A stretch of 64,000 nt of DNA from an uncultured Muribaculaceae bacterium. GTDB lineage: Bacteria > Bacteroidota > Bacteroidia > Bacteroidales > Muribaculaceae. Shown in pieces: positions 8,804 to 16,951 of the stretch. The stretch covers positions 1-64,000 of the forward strand of contig CAJTYD010000002.1 in the NCBI GenBank assembly GCA_910583775.1, read 5' to 3'. The notes beneath the pieces were generated by a model. That model saw only the letters and a program-made list of their open reading frames with translations, was not told the DNA's origin and did no database searches. Position 1 is the stretch's first letter, and the number at the start of each line of letters is the position of its first letter. The position numbers were made by a program, and so were the translations under genes.

Positions 8804-11800
8804 AACGCGCGCTTCTTCTGCTTCTCATGCCGTTCGCAACGGCATGGGGAGCAGGGCCATCACAGGCCGGGAAGGCACAGACGGCAGGAAAGTTTTCCGA
8901 CCTCGTGAGCCTTCTCCCCGATCCCGGCTCCGAATACCGGCCCGCGCCCCTCTGGGTATGGAACGCCGACATGAAGCGCAGCGACGTCGACCGAGCCCTT
9001 ACTGAATTCAAGGATAAAGGCTTCGGGGGAGCGTTCATCCACCCGAGGGCTGGCCTTACCACGGAGTATCTATCCGACGAATGGTTCAGCCTCTACCGCC
9101 ATTCGGTCGACAAGGCCAAGGAATTGGGCCTCGAGATCTGGATATATGACGAAAATTCTTATCCGAGTGGGTTCGCCGGAGGCCATGTTCCGGCACAGAT
9201 GCCCGAATCCTATAATCAGGGATCCGGGCTCGTTCCCGTGAGGGATTCTTTGGTTTCAGAGAAAGATTCGAAATATTTCATCTGTCTGAAAGGGAATCCC
9301 GACGGTACCTTCACGGATATCACGGAAAATCTTCCCTGCTATTACGGTGTGAAGGGAGATTATTTCAAATACCGCAAGACATATTACGCCCGCACCCCCT
9401 GGTATGGCGGCTACTCATACATCGACCTGCTGATGCCCGGCGTGACCGAAAAATTTCTCGAGGTCACGATGAAGGGTTATGAAAGCGTATTCGGCAAAGA
9501 CCTCGGCAAAGAGCTTAAAGGCCTCTTCTCCGATGAGCCGCATATCGGCACGCACGGAGGCACTCGCTGGACGCCGGATCTCTTCAACGAATTCGAGAAG
9601 CGCTGGGGCTACGACCTGAAGACGCGGCTGCCCTTTCTCTCCGAAGAGCGAGGAGAGTGCGGGGAGAGAGGCACGGATAGCGGATGGCGCCGCGTAAGGC
9701 ACAACTATATGTCGACCCTCACGCGCCTCTTCATCGACCGCTGGGCGCGTCCGATGGAGAAATACTGCCGCGATCACAACCTCATCTGGACCGGCCACTA
9801 CTGGGAGCACGACTGGCCGAGGCTTTCGAAAGGGGGCGACTCGATGGCCATGTACGCCCACCATCAGATGCCGGCCATCGACATGCTCTTCAACCAGTTT
9901 AACGACTCGGCGGCAAACGCCCAGTTCGGCAACGTCCGCTCCGTCAGGGAGCTGCAGAGCGTCGCCGCGCAGACCGGAAAGCCTCGCACGCTCTGCGAAA
10001 CCTACGGCGGCGGAGGCTGGGACGAGACCTTCGAGGACTTCAAGCGTCTCGGCGACTGGGAATATGCCTTAGGGGTGAATTATCTCTGTCAGCATCTCTC
10101 GCACACCACCATCCGCGGAGCCCGCAAGTATGACTATCCTCCGGTGTTCAGCCCTGTGTCGCCGTGGTGGGAGAGCTACCGCACACTCAACGACTATTTC
10201 TCGCGCCTCTCCCTCCTTCTCAGCCACGGCCGGCGCAACGCCGACGTGCTGATTCTCGAACCGACGACCACGATATGGACATATTATTCCTACCTGACCC
10301 CGATGAAGGGAAGCATGACACGCAAGATAGGTCAGAATTTTCAGGATTTCCTCACGCAGGTCGAGAAAAACAATATCGAATACGATCTCGGCTCGGAGCT
10401 CGTGATGGAGGATTACGGCTCGGCAAGCGCCGGCTCCCTGACAATAGGCGAAGCCTCCTACCATACGGTCGTCATCCCGCCAATGACGGAGAACCTTAAC
10501 CGCGCCACCTTCGACCTCCTGAAGAGATTCGCGGCCGACGGCGGCGAGATTATCGCCTGCTCCATACCTACCCTTATCGACGGTGCCGAGAGCGATGAAC
10601 TATCCCACTTCTTCGCCCGAAACACAAGCAGGATTAATACGGAAGTGAAGAATGCCGACGACCTCTCTGCCCTTCTCACCGACAGACAGAAGGCAAGGAT
10701 CGTATGTCCCGGCATTAAAGACCTTTATCATAACCGCAGGCGTTTCGACGACGGCGAGCTCCTGTTCCTCGCCAACTCATCCCTGGAAGAGGATGCCGCC
10801 GGTGAGATAACCGTTCCTGGAAGGTCGGTATTCACCGTCGATCCGATGACCGGAACAGTATCGAGAACCGCCAGTCGAAAAGAGGGTTCGGACAGAAAGG
10901 TAGAGTTCAGCATACCTCCCGCCGGAAGCCTGACGCTCTTCTTCTGCCGCGATGAAAAGGCCGACAGGAAGCTATCGGCAATGGCCGTCAAGTCCCGTAA
11001 GAAAAACTCCGCCGCAAGTCTCCCAAGCAAATCGCTGGAAGCAAACGGGCTGATGGAGATAGCTCCCGACCGCGACAATATCCTGCTCCTCGATTTCTGC
11101 AGATTCACCTCTCACGGTCGCGAATCGGAAGAACTGTATTACGCCGTTGCCTGCGATTCTCTCTTCGCCCGCCACGGAATGAAGAATCCCTGGGACTCAT
11201 CAATCCAATACCGGCGCAACACCCTTGACGGCGACACTCTCCATGCGGGGTCCGTGAGCGTGAGATACAGCTTCATCTCCGACACCGACGGCTTTGCCTC
11301 CCCCGTCGGCCTTACCCAGGAATTTCCCGACATCTGGAAGGTAAGGATAAACGGCGAAAAGGTGGAGCCGAATGGCGGCTATATCATTGACCCGAGATTC
11401 GGTTCTTACGACATCTCGCGACACATCAGAAAGGGGAAAAACGAGATCGAGCTTTACGCCGACTCCATGAGCATCTTCACCGAGATAGCGCCCCTCTATA
11501 TCACCGGCAGATTCCGCCTGGAGAGCATCCCCGAAGGCTGGAAGATCGTCCCCTCCGCTCCCCTCACGGCAGGCAGCTGGAAGGCACAGGGTTATCCATG
11601 TTATCCCTGGGGCGTCGACTATTCGAAGAGGTATGACATAATAAAAGAGAAGGGGAAATCGTATATTTTAAAGCTCGGGGAATGGATGGGAACCGTCGCG
11701 GAAGTGTTCGTCAACGGCAAAAAGGCCGCAACTGTATTCAGCCCTCCCTACGAGGCTGACCTAACCCCCTTCCTGACGAACGGATTGAACAGAATAACCG

Positions 11801-11967
11801 TCCGGATCATCGGCAGCAACCTGAACCTTTACGGTCCTCACTACGGCCGGGAGAAGGGGCTGGCCGCGCCGCCCAACTGGAAGAAAGTCAGTCGGCGCAA
11901 GTCAGGCAAAGACTACGACCAGGCTGACTACGGTCTGATCTCCGGGTTCGAATTATATATAGAATAA
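8800..11967 (+). CDS. Large exported glycoside hydrolase, GH106-like (putative alpha-L-rhamnosidase)
   Basis: This is a secreted enzyme of 1055 aa with a signal peptide (about 1-24). The N-terminal catalytic barrel carries PLWVWNADMKRSDVDRAL, GGAFIHPRAGL and WIYDENSYPSGFAGG, a pattern of the large GH106-like group. A middle glutamine-amidotransferase-like region follows (NADVLILEPTT, VVIPPMTENL). The C-terminus has galactose-binding / GH2-type sugar-binding folds (WKAQGYPCYPWGVDY, LGEWMGTVAEVFVNGKKA, LNRITVRIIGSN). It is coupled by an ATGA overlap to the GH3 gene and followed by a GH78 rhamnosidase, which supports a role in rhamnoside breakdown. Family placement rests on motif resemblance. 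It could belong to a sister family with another specificity. Confidence 0.72.
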   Translation: MKRALLLLLMPFATAWGAGPSQAGKAQTAGKFSDLVSLLPDPGSEYRPAPLWVWNADMKRSDVDRALTEFKDKGFGGAFIHPRAGLTTEYLSDEWFSLYRHSVDKAKELGLEIWIYDENSYPSGFAGGHVPAQMPESYNQGSGLVPVRDSLVSEKDSKYFICLKGNPDGTFTDITENLPCYYGVKGDYFKYRKTYYARTPWYGGYSYIDLLMPGVTEKFLEVTMKGYESVFGKDLGKELKGLFSDEPHIGTHGGTRWTPDLFNEFEKRWGYDLKTRLPFLSEERGECGERGTDSGWRRVRHNYMSTLTRLFIDRWARPMEKYCRDHNLIWTGHYWEHDWPRLSKGGDSMAMYAHHQMPAIDMLFNQFNDSAANAQFGNVRSVRELQSVAAQTGKPRTLCETYGGGGWDETFEDFKRLGDWEYALGVNYLCQHLSHTTIRGARKYDYPPVFSPVSPWWESYRTLNDYFSRLSLLLSHGRRNADVLILEPTTTIWTYYSYLTPMKGSMTRKIGQNFQDFLTQVEKNNIEYDLGSELVMEDYGSASAGSLTIGEASYHTVVIPPMTENLNRATFDLLKRFAADGGEIIACSIPTLIDGAESDELSHFFARNTSRINTEVKNADDLSALLTDRQKARIVCPGIKDLYHNRRRFDDGELLFLANSSLEEDAAGEITVPGRSVFTVDPMTGTVSRTASRKEGSDRKVEFSIPPAGSLTLFFCRDEKADRKLSAMAVKSRKKNSAASLPSKSLEANGLMEIAPDRDNILLLDFCRFTSHGRESEELYYAVACDSLFARHGMKNPWDSSIQYRRNTLDGDTLHAGSVSVRYSFISDTDGFASPVGLTQEFPDIWKVRINGEKVEPNGGYIIDPRFGSYDISRHIRKGKNEIELYADSMSIFTEIAPLYITGRFRLESIPEGWKIVPSAPLTAGSWKAQGYPCYPWGVDYSKRYDIIKEKGKSYILKLGEWMGTVAEVFVNGKKAATVFSPPYEADLTPFLTNGLNRITVRIIGSNLNLYGPHYGREKGLAAPPNWKKVSRRKSGKDYDQADYGLISGFELYIE

Positions 11968-12039
11968 TACATCGCTCGACATAAGAAGAATATTGAGAAG
12001 AAACGATTGAAAAAAAATTAAGTAAAACAGAAACTTACA

Positions 12040-14631
12040 ATGAAGGAAATGAAAGGATGTATTAAAATCATGGCGGCATCGCTGTTATGTCTCGCCTCCG
12101 CTGTCGGAAGTAACGCGCGAGAAAAGAGCGAATGCCGGCTCACCGCTCCACTCAACGACGACGCCTGGAGCCGGTCATGCTGGATCTCGGCGAAAGAGGC
12201 GCCTGTGGTTACGGAGAAGGTAACCAACCAGACTCGCTCGGCCGACGGCGCGAGCTGGTTTGTCGCGCCTGTCAGAAACCGGAAGAGAGTGAAATCGGCG
12301 GTATGGATGACGACAGGCCTCGGCGTCTACGACCTCTACGTGAACGGGCGGCTCATCGGCGAGGAGATACTCAAACCCGGCTATACCCATACGGGGAAGA
12401 CACGGCGGTCGTTCACCTACGACATAACCGACGCCGTCAACAGGAAGGCCGACGCCGTCAACACGCTGTCGGCGCGGCTCACGCCCGGCTGGTGGGCCGA
12501 CAGGGTCGTCTCCACCCGAGGCAAAAAGGGAATGAACGGCAAAAAATGCGCCTTCCGCGGAGTGCTCGAAATCACATATACCGACGGCTCCCGAGAGATT
12601 CTCGGAACCGACACGATTGCCTGGCGCGCCGGGATAGCCGGGAAGATCCGTCATGCCGCCATCTATGACGGCGAGGAATTCGACGACCGCGAGCCGGAAG
12701 GCCACGAAGTATACACTAAGCTGAAGACTCCCGAGATCAATACGGAATTTTCCGGCGAGATCCTCCCCACCGACGGCGCCGAGATCTATCTGCGGCGTGA
12801 TCTCGAACTGCAGCCCCGTTCGATATACGTATGGAAACACATAGAAGGAGCAGACTCCACACATTACGGCAAGATAGTGATCTCACGGCGATACCGCCCC
12901 GGAGAAGAAATCCGGCTGAAAGCCGGAGAGAAGCTCGTGGTCGACTTCGGACAGAACTGCTCGGCTGTTCCGCGGTTCCTCTTTAACGCATCCAAAGGGA
13001 CTCGGCTCAGATGCGAGCCAGCTGAGATCCTCAACGACGGCAACGGCGCCAAGAGCCGCGGCATGGACGGCCCCGAGGGTAGCGGCCACCGCACCAACCT
13101 CCGCATCCAGGACACCGGAGTAAGAATCGACTATACCTTCGCCGGAGCCGCGAGCCCGGTGGAATATATTCCTCGCGCCACATTCTTCGGCTACCGCTAC
13201 GTCACCGTGACCGCCGACGGTAACGTCACCATCCGCGAGATCTCGTCCATCCCCGTCTCCTCTATCTCGAAAGACCTCGAGACAGGCCGCATCACGACGG
13301 GCGACTCGCTTATAAACCGACTAATCTCCAACACACGCTGGGGAATGCTCTCGAATTATCTGAGCATACCGACCGACTGCCCGCAGCGCAACGAGCGCGC
13401 CGGCTGGACCGCCGACACGCAGGTATTCGCCGAGACAGGCACCTTCTTCGCCGACACGGAGAAATTCCTGCGCAAGTGGCTGCGCGACCTCCGCGACTCG
13501 CAGACACCGACCGGTAGCTATCCTGCAGTGGCTCCTCCGTCGATCACGGGCAGCAGCCGGATGCGTATCGGATGGGGCGACGCCGGAATCATCGTGCCTT
13601 ATATCGTATGTAAACAGTTCGGCGACCGCGCCGTGATCGACGAGGCCTGGGACTCGATGCTGCGCTTCATCTCCCATGCCGACAGCACCGGTTACCTCCA
13701 TTCACAGATAGCGAAGGAATGCGGCGGCTATCAGTTTGCCGACTGGCTCAGCTACGAGCCGCTCGAATCGAAGAGCGGCAGGGCTTTCGTCAACGGCAAG
13801 CCGCTGCCCGAAACAATAGACTACTGGGATTTCCTCGGAGCATCCTATCTGGCGATGGACGCCCGGATGCTCGCCGAAATGGCCGAAGCCTCCGGCAGAG
13901 ACCCGCGCCCGTTCCGCGAGATTGAGAAAAAGACCTCCGACCGCATCCGAAACGATTTCCTCAACGGGAAAGGCGAGTTCAGAACCGAAGTCCTCAACAC
14001 TATGCAGACCCCGGCGCTCTTCACCCTTTACAACGGCATTCTCGACGGAGAGCCGAAGGAGGCCATGATCTCGCGTCTGCGCGACAACTTCCGTCGCCAC
14101 GGCAACTGCCTGCAGACCGGCTTCCTCGGGACCTCGATCCTGATGGGCGTTCTGACTGACAACGGTATGGCCGACATCGCCTACGACCTCCTCTTCCAGC
14201 ATAAGAATCCGAGCTGGCTCTATTCCGTCGACAACGGCGCCACAACCATCTGGGAACGCTGGAACAGCTACACCCGGGAATCCGGCATGGGACCAAAGGG
14301 GATGAACAGCTTCAACCATTATGCTTACGGCGTTGTCTGCGAATGGATCTGGAAAACAGCGGCCGGCATCGCCGCCGACCCGAAGGCTCCGGGATTCCGC
14401 CACATAATAATGAAGCCCGTTCCCGACCGCCGGCTCGGGAAACTTGATGCCGTCTACCGCTCGGCCTCCGGAAAGATCGGCAGCTCCTGGAGATACGACG
14501 GCGACCGCTGGATCTGGGATTTCACGGTTCCGGAGGGCTCGACGGCAACCGTCACTCTCCCCGCACAGACCGGGGAAAAAGAATATCCGGCAGGGAAACA
14601 CCATATAGAGGTTTCCCTACCGGAAAAATGA
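12040..14631 (+). CDS. GH78 alpha-L-rhamnosidase, exported
   Basis: This is an inverting exo-enzyme that removes terminal alpha-L-rhamnose. The signal peptide covers about residues 1-26. Accessory beta-sandwich domains follow (SAVWMTTGLGVYDLYVNG, GYTHTGKTRRSFTYDI, FAGAASPVEYIPRATFFGYRY), then the (alpha/alpha)6 catalytic domain with the GH78 signature DCPQRNERAGWTAD (Asp446, Glu452, Asp459) and the late catalytic glutamate Glu739 in TTIWERW. The C-terminal beta domain (GFRHIIMKPVPDR) is typical. The length of 863 aa is usual. It is the last gene of the locus and a hairpin with a T tract ends it (14692-14729). The key residues are intact, so this is the firmest clue that the locus handles rhamnosides. 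Confidence 0.93.
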   Translation: MKEMKGCIKIMAASLLCLASAVGSNAREKSECRLTAPLNDDAWSRSCWISAKEAPVVTEKVTNQTRSADGASWFVAPVRNRKRVKSAVWMTTGLGVYDLYVNGRLIGEEILKPGYTHTGKTRRSFTYDITDAVNRKADAVNTLSARLTPGWWADRVVSTRGKKGMNGKKCAFRGVLEITYTDGSREILGTDTIAWRAGIAGKIRHAAIYDGEEFDDREPEGHEVYTKLKTPEINTEFSGEILPTDGAEIYLRRDLELQPRSIYVWKHIEGADSTHYGKIVISRRYRPGEEIRLKAGEKLVVDFGQNCSAVPRFLFNASKGTRLRCEPAEILNDGNGAKSRGMDGPEGSGHRTNLRIQDTGVRIDYTFAGAASPVEYIPRATFFGYRYVTVTADGNVTIREISSIPVSSISKDLETGRITTGDSLINRLISNTRWGMLSNYLSIPTDCPQRNERAGWTADTQVFAETGTFFADTEKFLRKWLRDLRDSQTPTGSYPAVAPPSITGSSRMRIGWGDAGIIVPYIVCKQFGDRAVIDEAWDSMLRFISHADSTGYLHSQIAKECGGYQFADWLSYEPLESKSGRAFVNGKPLPETIDYWDFLGASYLAMDARMLAEMAEASGRDPRPFREIEKKTSDRIRNDFLNGKGEFRTEVLNTMQTPALFTLYNGILDGEPKEAMISRLRDNFRRHGNCLQTGFLGTSILMGVLTDNGMADIAYDLLFQHKNPSWLYSVDNGATTIWERWNSYTRESGMGPKGMNSFNHYAYGVVCEWIWKTAAGIAADPKAPGFRHIIMKPVPDRRLGKLDAVYRSASGKIGSSWRYDGDRWIWDFTVPEGSTATVTLPAQTGEKEYPAGKHHIEVSLPEK

Positions 14632-14691
14632 TTAATCTAAAATAATATCTTAAAACTCGTTCTTTAAGATTTCCTAAAGAAATATAGAATG

Positions 14692-14729
14692 CCGCGGCTC
14701 GCTTACCAGGGAAGCGAGTTGCGGTTTTT
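14692..14729 (+). terminator. Probable intrinsic terminator of the rhamnoside locus
   Basis: CCGCGGCTCGCTT pairs with AAGCGAGTTGCGG across a 7-base loop, apart from a two-base internal mismatch, and is followed by TTTTTC on the + strand. It overlaps the last codons of the convergent DUF1846 gene, so it may serve both directions. Confidence 0.6.
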
Positions 14730-16184
14730 CTTCGAAGGATCACAGGTGAGGCCCATGCCGAGTTTCTTGAAGATCTTGCGGTCCACCTCGCCGAGCATCA
14801 CGGTTGAATGCACCTGGCATCCCTTTAGCTCGGGGAGCTGTCCGAGGGCGCGACGGCAGTTCTCGTCATGCGTGCTGAGCACCGAGAGCGTCACGAGCAC
14901 CTCGTCTGTATGAAGGCGCGGGTTGTGGCCCTGCAGATAGGTGGTCTTGGTGTGCTGGATCGGCTCTATCATATCCTGCGGGATAAGCTTCACGCTGTGG
15001 TCGATTCCCGCGAGATGCTTGGTGGCGTTGAGGATCAGGGCGGCGCTCGGACCTAAGAGAGGACTCGTCTCGGCGGTTATTATCGTGCCGTCGGCGAGCT
15101 CCACGGCGGAGCAGGGACGGCCGCTATCTTCGGCTCTCTTCCGGGCTGCGGCTATACACTTGCGGTAGGAGGTGTCGATGCCGGCCTGTTTGAAGAGGAG
15201 TTCGATCTTGTCGACTTCTCCTTCGCTCGCCTCCCCCTGCGCCAGGCGGTTGAGGGCGGTGAAATAGCGGAGCACGATCTCGTTTTTCGAAGCCTCGCGG
15301 CATGCCGAATCGTCGCTGATGCAGAAGCCCACCATATTGACGCCCATGTCGGTCGGCGACTTATAGGGGCTTTTGCCGTAGATTCCCTCGAAAAGGGCGT
15401 TGAGCACCGGGAAGATCTCGATGTCACGGTTATAGTTCACCGCCGTCTTTCCGTAAGCCTCCAGATGGAAGGGGTCGATCATGTTGACGTCGTTGAGGTC
15501 GGCGGTAGCGGCCTCGTAGGCGATGTTGACGGGATGCTTGAGCGGCAGACTCCACACGGGGAAAGTCTCGAACTTGGCATATCCCGCCTCGACTCCGCGT
15601 TTCTGCTCGTTATAGAGCTGGCTGAGGCATACGGCCATCTTGCCGCTTCCGGGGCCCGGTGCGGTGACGATCACCAGCGGACGAGTGGTCTCCACATAGT
15701 CGTTCTTTCCGAAACCCTCGTCGGAGGCTATCAGGCCGACATTGGAGGGATAGCCTTCTATGATATAGTGGATGTATGTCCTGATGCCCATGCGGTCGAG
15801 CTTGCGGCGATAGGCGTCGGCACTGCTCTGGCCGTTGTAATGGGTGATCACCACAGAGCTGACCAGGAAGCCGCGCTTGGTGAATTCCTCACGCAGGCGA
15901 AGAACATCCATGTCGTAGGTGATGCCCAGGTCGTTGCGCACCTTGTTCTTCTCGATGTCAAGGGCACTGATCACGATGATGATCTCGGCGCTGTCGCTGA
16001 GCTGGCCGAGCATCCGCAATTTGCTGTCGGGCTGAAAGCCGGGGAGCACCCGGCTGGCATGGTGATCGTCGAAAAGCTTCCCTCCGAGCTCAAGGTAGAG
16101 CTTGTTTCCGAACTGAGAGATTCTCTCCTTGATATGCTCTGACTGAATTCGGAGATACTTGTCGTTGTCAAATCCGTACTTCAT
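14703..16184 (-). CDS. DUF1846 family protein
   Basis: A cytoplasmic protein of 493 aa, the usual size for the family. It begins MKYGFDNDKYLRIQSEHIKERI and contains a LYLELGGKLFDDHHASRVLPGF block, a nucleotide-binding-like glycine loop (TAPGPGSGKMAVCLSQLYNE), TTYLQGHNPRLHTDEVLVTL and a C-terminal segment naming each of the conserved family blocks. Known: DUF1846 proteins are conserved in Firmicutes and Bacteroidetes and structurally resemble P-loop enzymes. Their reaction is not established, to my knowledge. It lies 6 bp downstream of yebC and probably shares its transcript. I assign no function beyond the family. Confidence 0.88.
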   Translation of the reverse strand: MKYGFDNDKYLRIQSEHIKERISQFGNKLYLELGGKLFDDHHASRVLPGFQPDSKLRMLGQLSDSAEIIIVISALDIEKNKVRNDLGITYDMDVLRLREEFTKRGFLVSSVVITHYNGQSSADAYRRKLDRMGIRTYIHYIIEGYPSNVGLIASDEGFGKNDYVETTRPLVIVTAPGPGSGKMAVCLSQLYNEQKRGVEAGYAKFETFPVWSLPLKHPVNIAYEAATADLNDVNMIDPFHLEAYGKTAVNYNRDIEIFPVLNALFEGIYGKSPYKSPTDMGVNMVGFCISDDSACREASKNEIVLRYFTALNRLAQGEASEGEVDKIELLFKQAGIDTSYRKCIAAARKRAEDSGRPCSAVELADGTIITAETSPLLGPSAALILNATKHLAGIDHSVKLIPQDMIEPIQHTKTTYLQGHNPRLHTDEVLVTLSVLSTHDENCRRALGQLPELKGCQVHSTVMLGEVDRKIFKKLGMGLTCDPSKKNRNSLPW

Positions 16185-16190
16185 AACGGA

Positions 16191-16904
16191 TCAGTCCTCC
16201 TTCATGTTGTGGAATACGTTCTGCACGTCCTCGTCCTCCTCGAACTTGTCGAGAAGTTTCTCGATCTGCTCGCGCTGCTCGGGAGTGACCTCCTTGTAGT
16301 CGGTCGGTATTCTTTCGAACTCGGCTGAAACTATCTCCAGGCCCTTGTCCTCGAGGAATTTCTGCAGGTTTGCGAACTGGTCGAAGGCGCCGTAGATCAT
16401 CCATTCCTCCTCCTCGGCCTCGAGTTCAGCCTCGAAGTCCATGAGGTCGAGCTCGAACTCGTCGAGATCGGTGTCGGCGTTGGGCTTTACGTGGAACACG
16501 CTCTTATGGTCGAAAAGGAACGAGAGCGAGCCCTGGGTTCCGAGCGAGCCGCCGTGCTTGTTGAAGTAGCTGCGCACGTTGGCCACGGTGCGCTGGTTGT
16601 TGTCGGTAGCCGTCTCCACGACGATGGCGATGCCATGCGGGCCGTATCCTTCGTAAACGATCTCCTTGTAGTCGCCGGCATCCTTGTCGGTGGCTTTCTT
16701 GATGGCACGCTCAACTGTGTCCTTAGGCATATTGGCGGCTTTCGCATTCTGCATGAGCACGCGCAGACGCGGATTCATGTCGGGATCCGGACCGCCGGAC
16801 TTGGCGGCGATGGTGATCTCCTTGCCGATACGTGTGAACGTGCGGCTCATGTTGCCCCAGCGTTTGAGCTTGCGGGCTTTTCTATATTCAAATGCTCTTC
16901 CCAT
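16191..16904 (-). CDS. yebC: YebC/PmpR-family translation or transcription factor
   Basis: A 237-aa cytoplasmic protein of the YebC/TACO1 family. It starts MGRAFEYRKARKLKRWGNMSR and continues with FTRIGKEITIAAKSGGPDPD, NMPKDTVERAIKKA and the acidic middle region (FELDLMDFEAELEAEEEEW). Known: family members act as DNA-binding regulators in some bacteria, and recent work links YebC-type proteins to translation of difficult peptide stretches. It sits 47 bp downstream of pheT and 6 bp upstream of the DUF1846 gene on the same strand, consistent with a three-gene operon. All family blocks are present and nothing looks truncated. Confidence 0.93.
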   Translation of the reverse strand: MGRAFEYRKARKLKRWGNMSRTFTRIGKEITIAAKSGGPDPDMNPRLRVLMQNAKAANMPKDTVERAIKKATDKDAGDYKEIVYEGYGPHGIAIVVETATDNNQRTVANVRSYFNKHGGSLGTQGSLSFLFDHKSVFHVKPNADTDLDEFELDLMDFEAELEAEEEEWMIYGAFDQFANLQKFLEDKGLEIVSAEFERIPTDYKEVTPEQREQIEKLLDKFEEDEDVQNVFHNMKED

Positions 16905-16951
16905 TTTATGTTGTCCTTAAGTTTAGATGCTGTTTTGATTTATCCGAGCTT

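Noticed and set aside
12175..12864. 229-codon antisense frame in the GH78 gene
   Set aside because: Shadow of the real coding strand; no domain or initiation signal.
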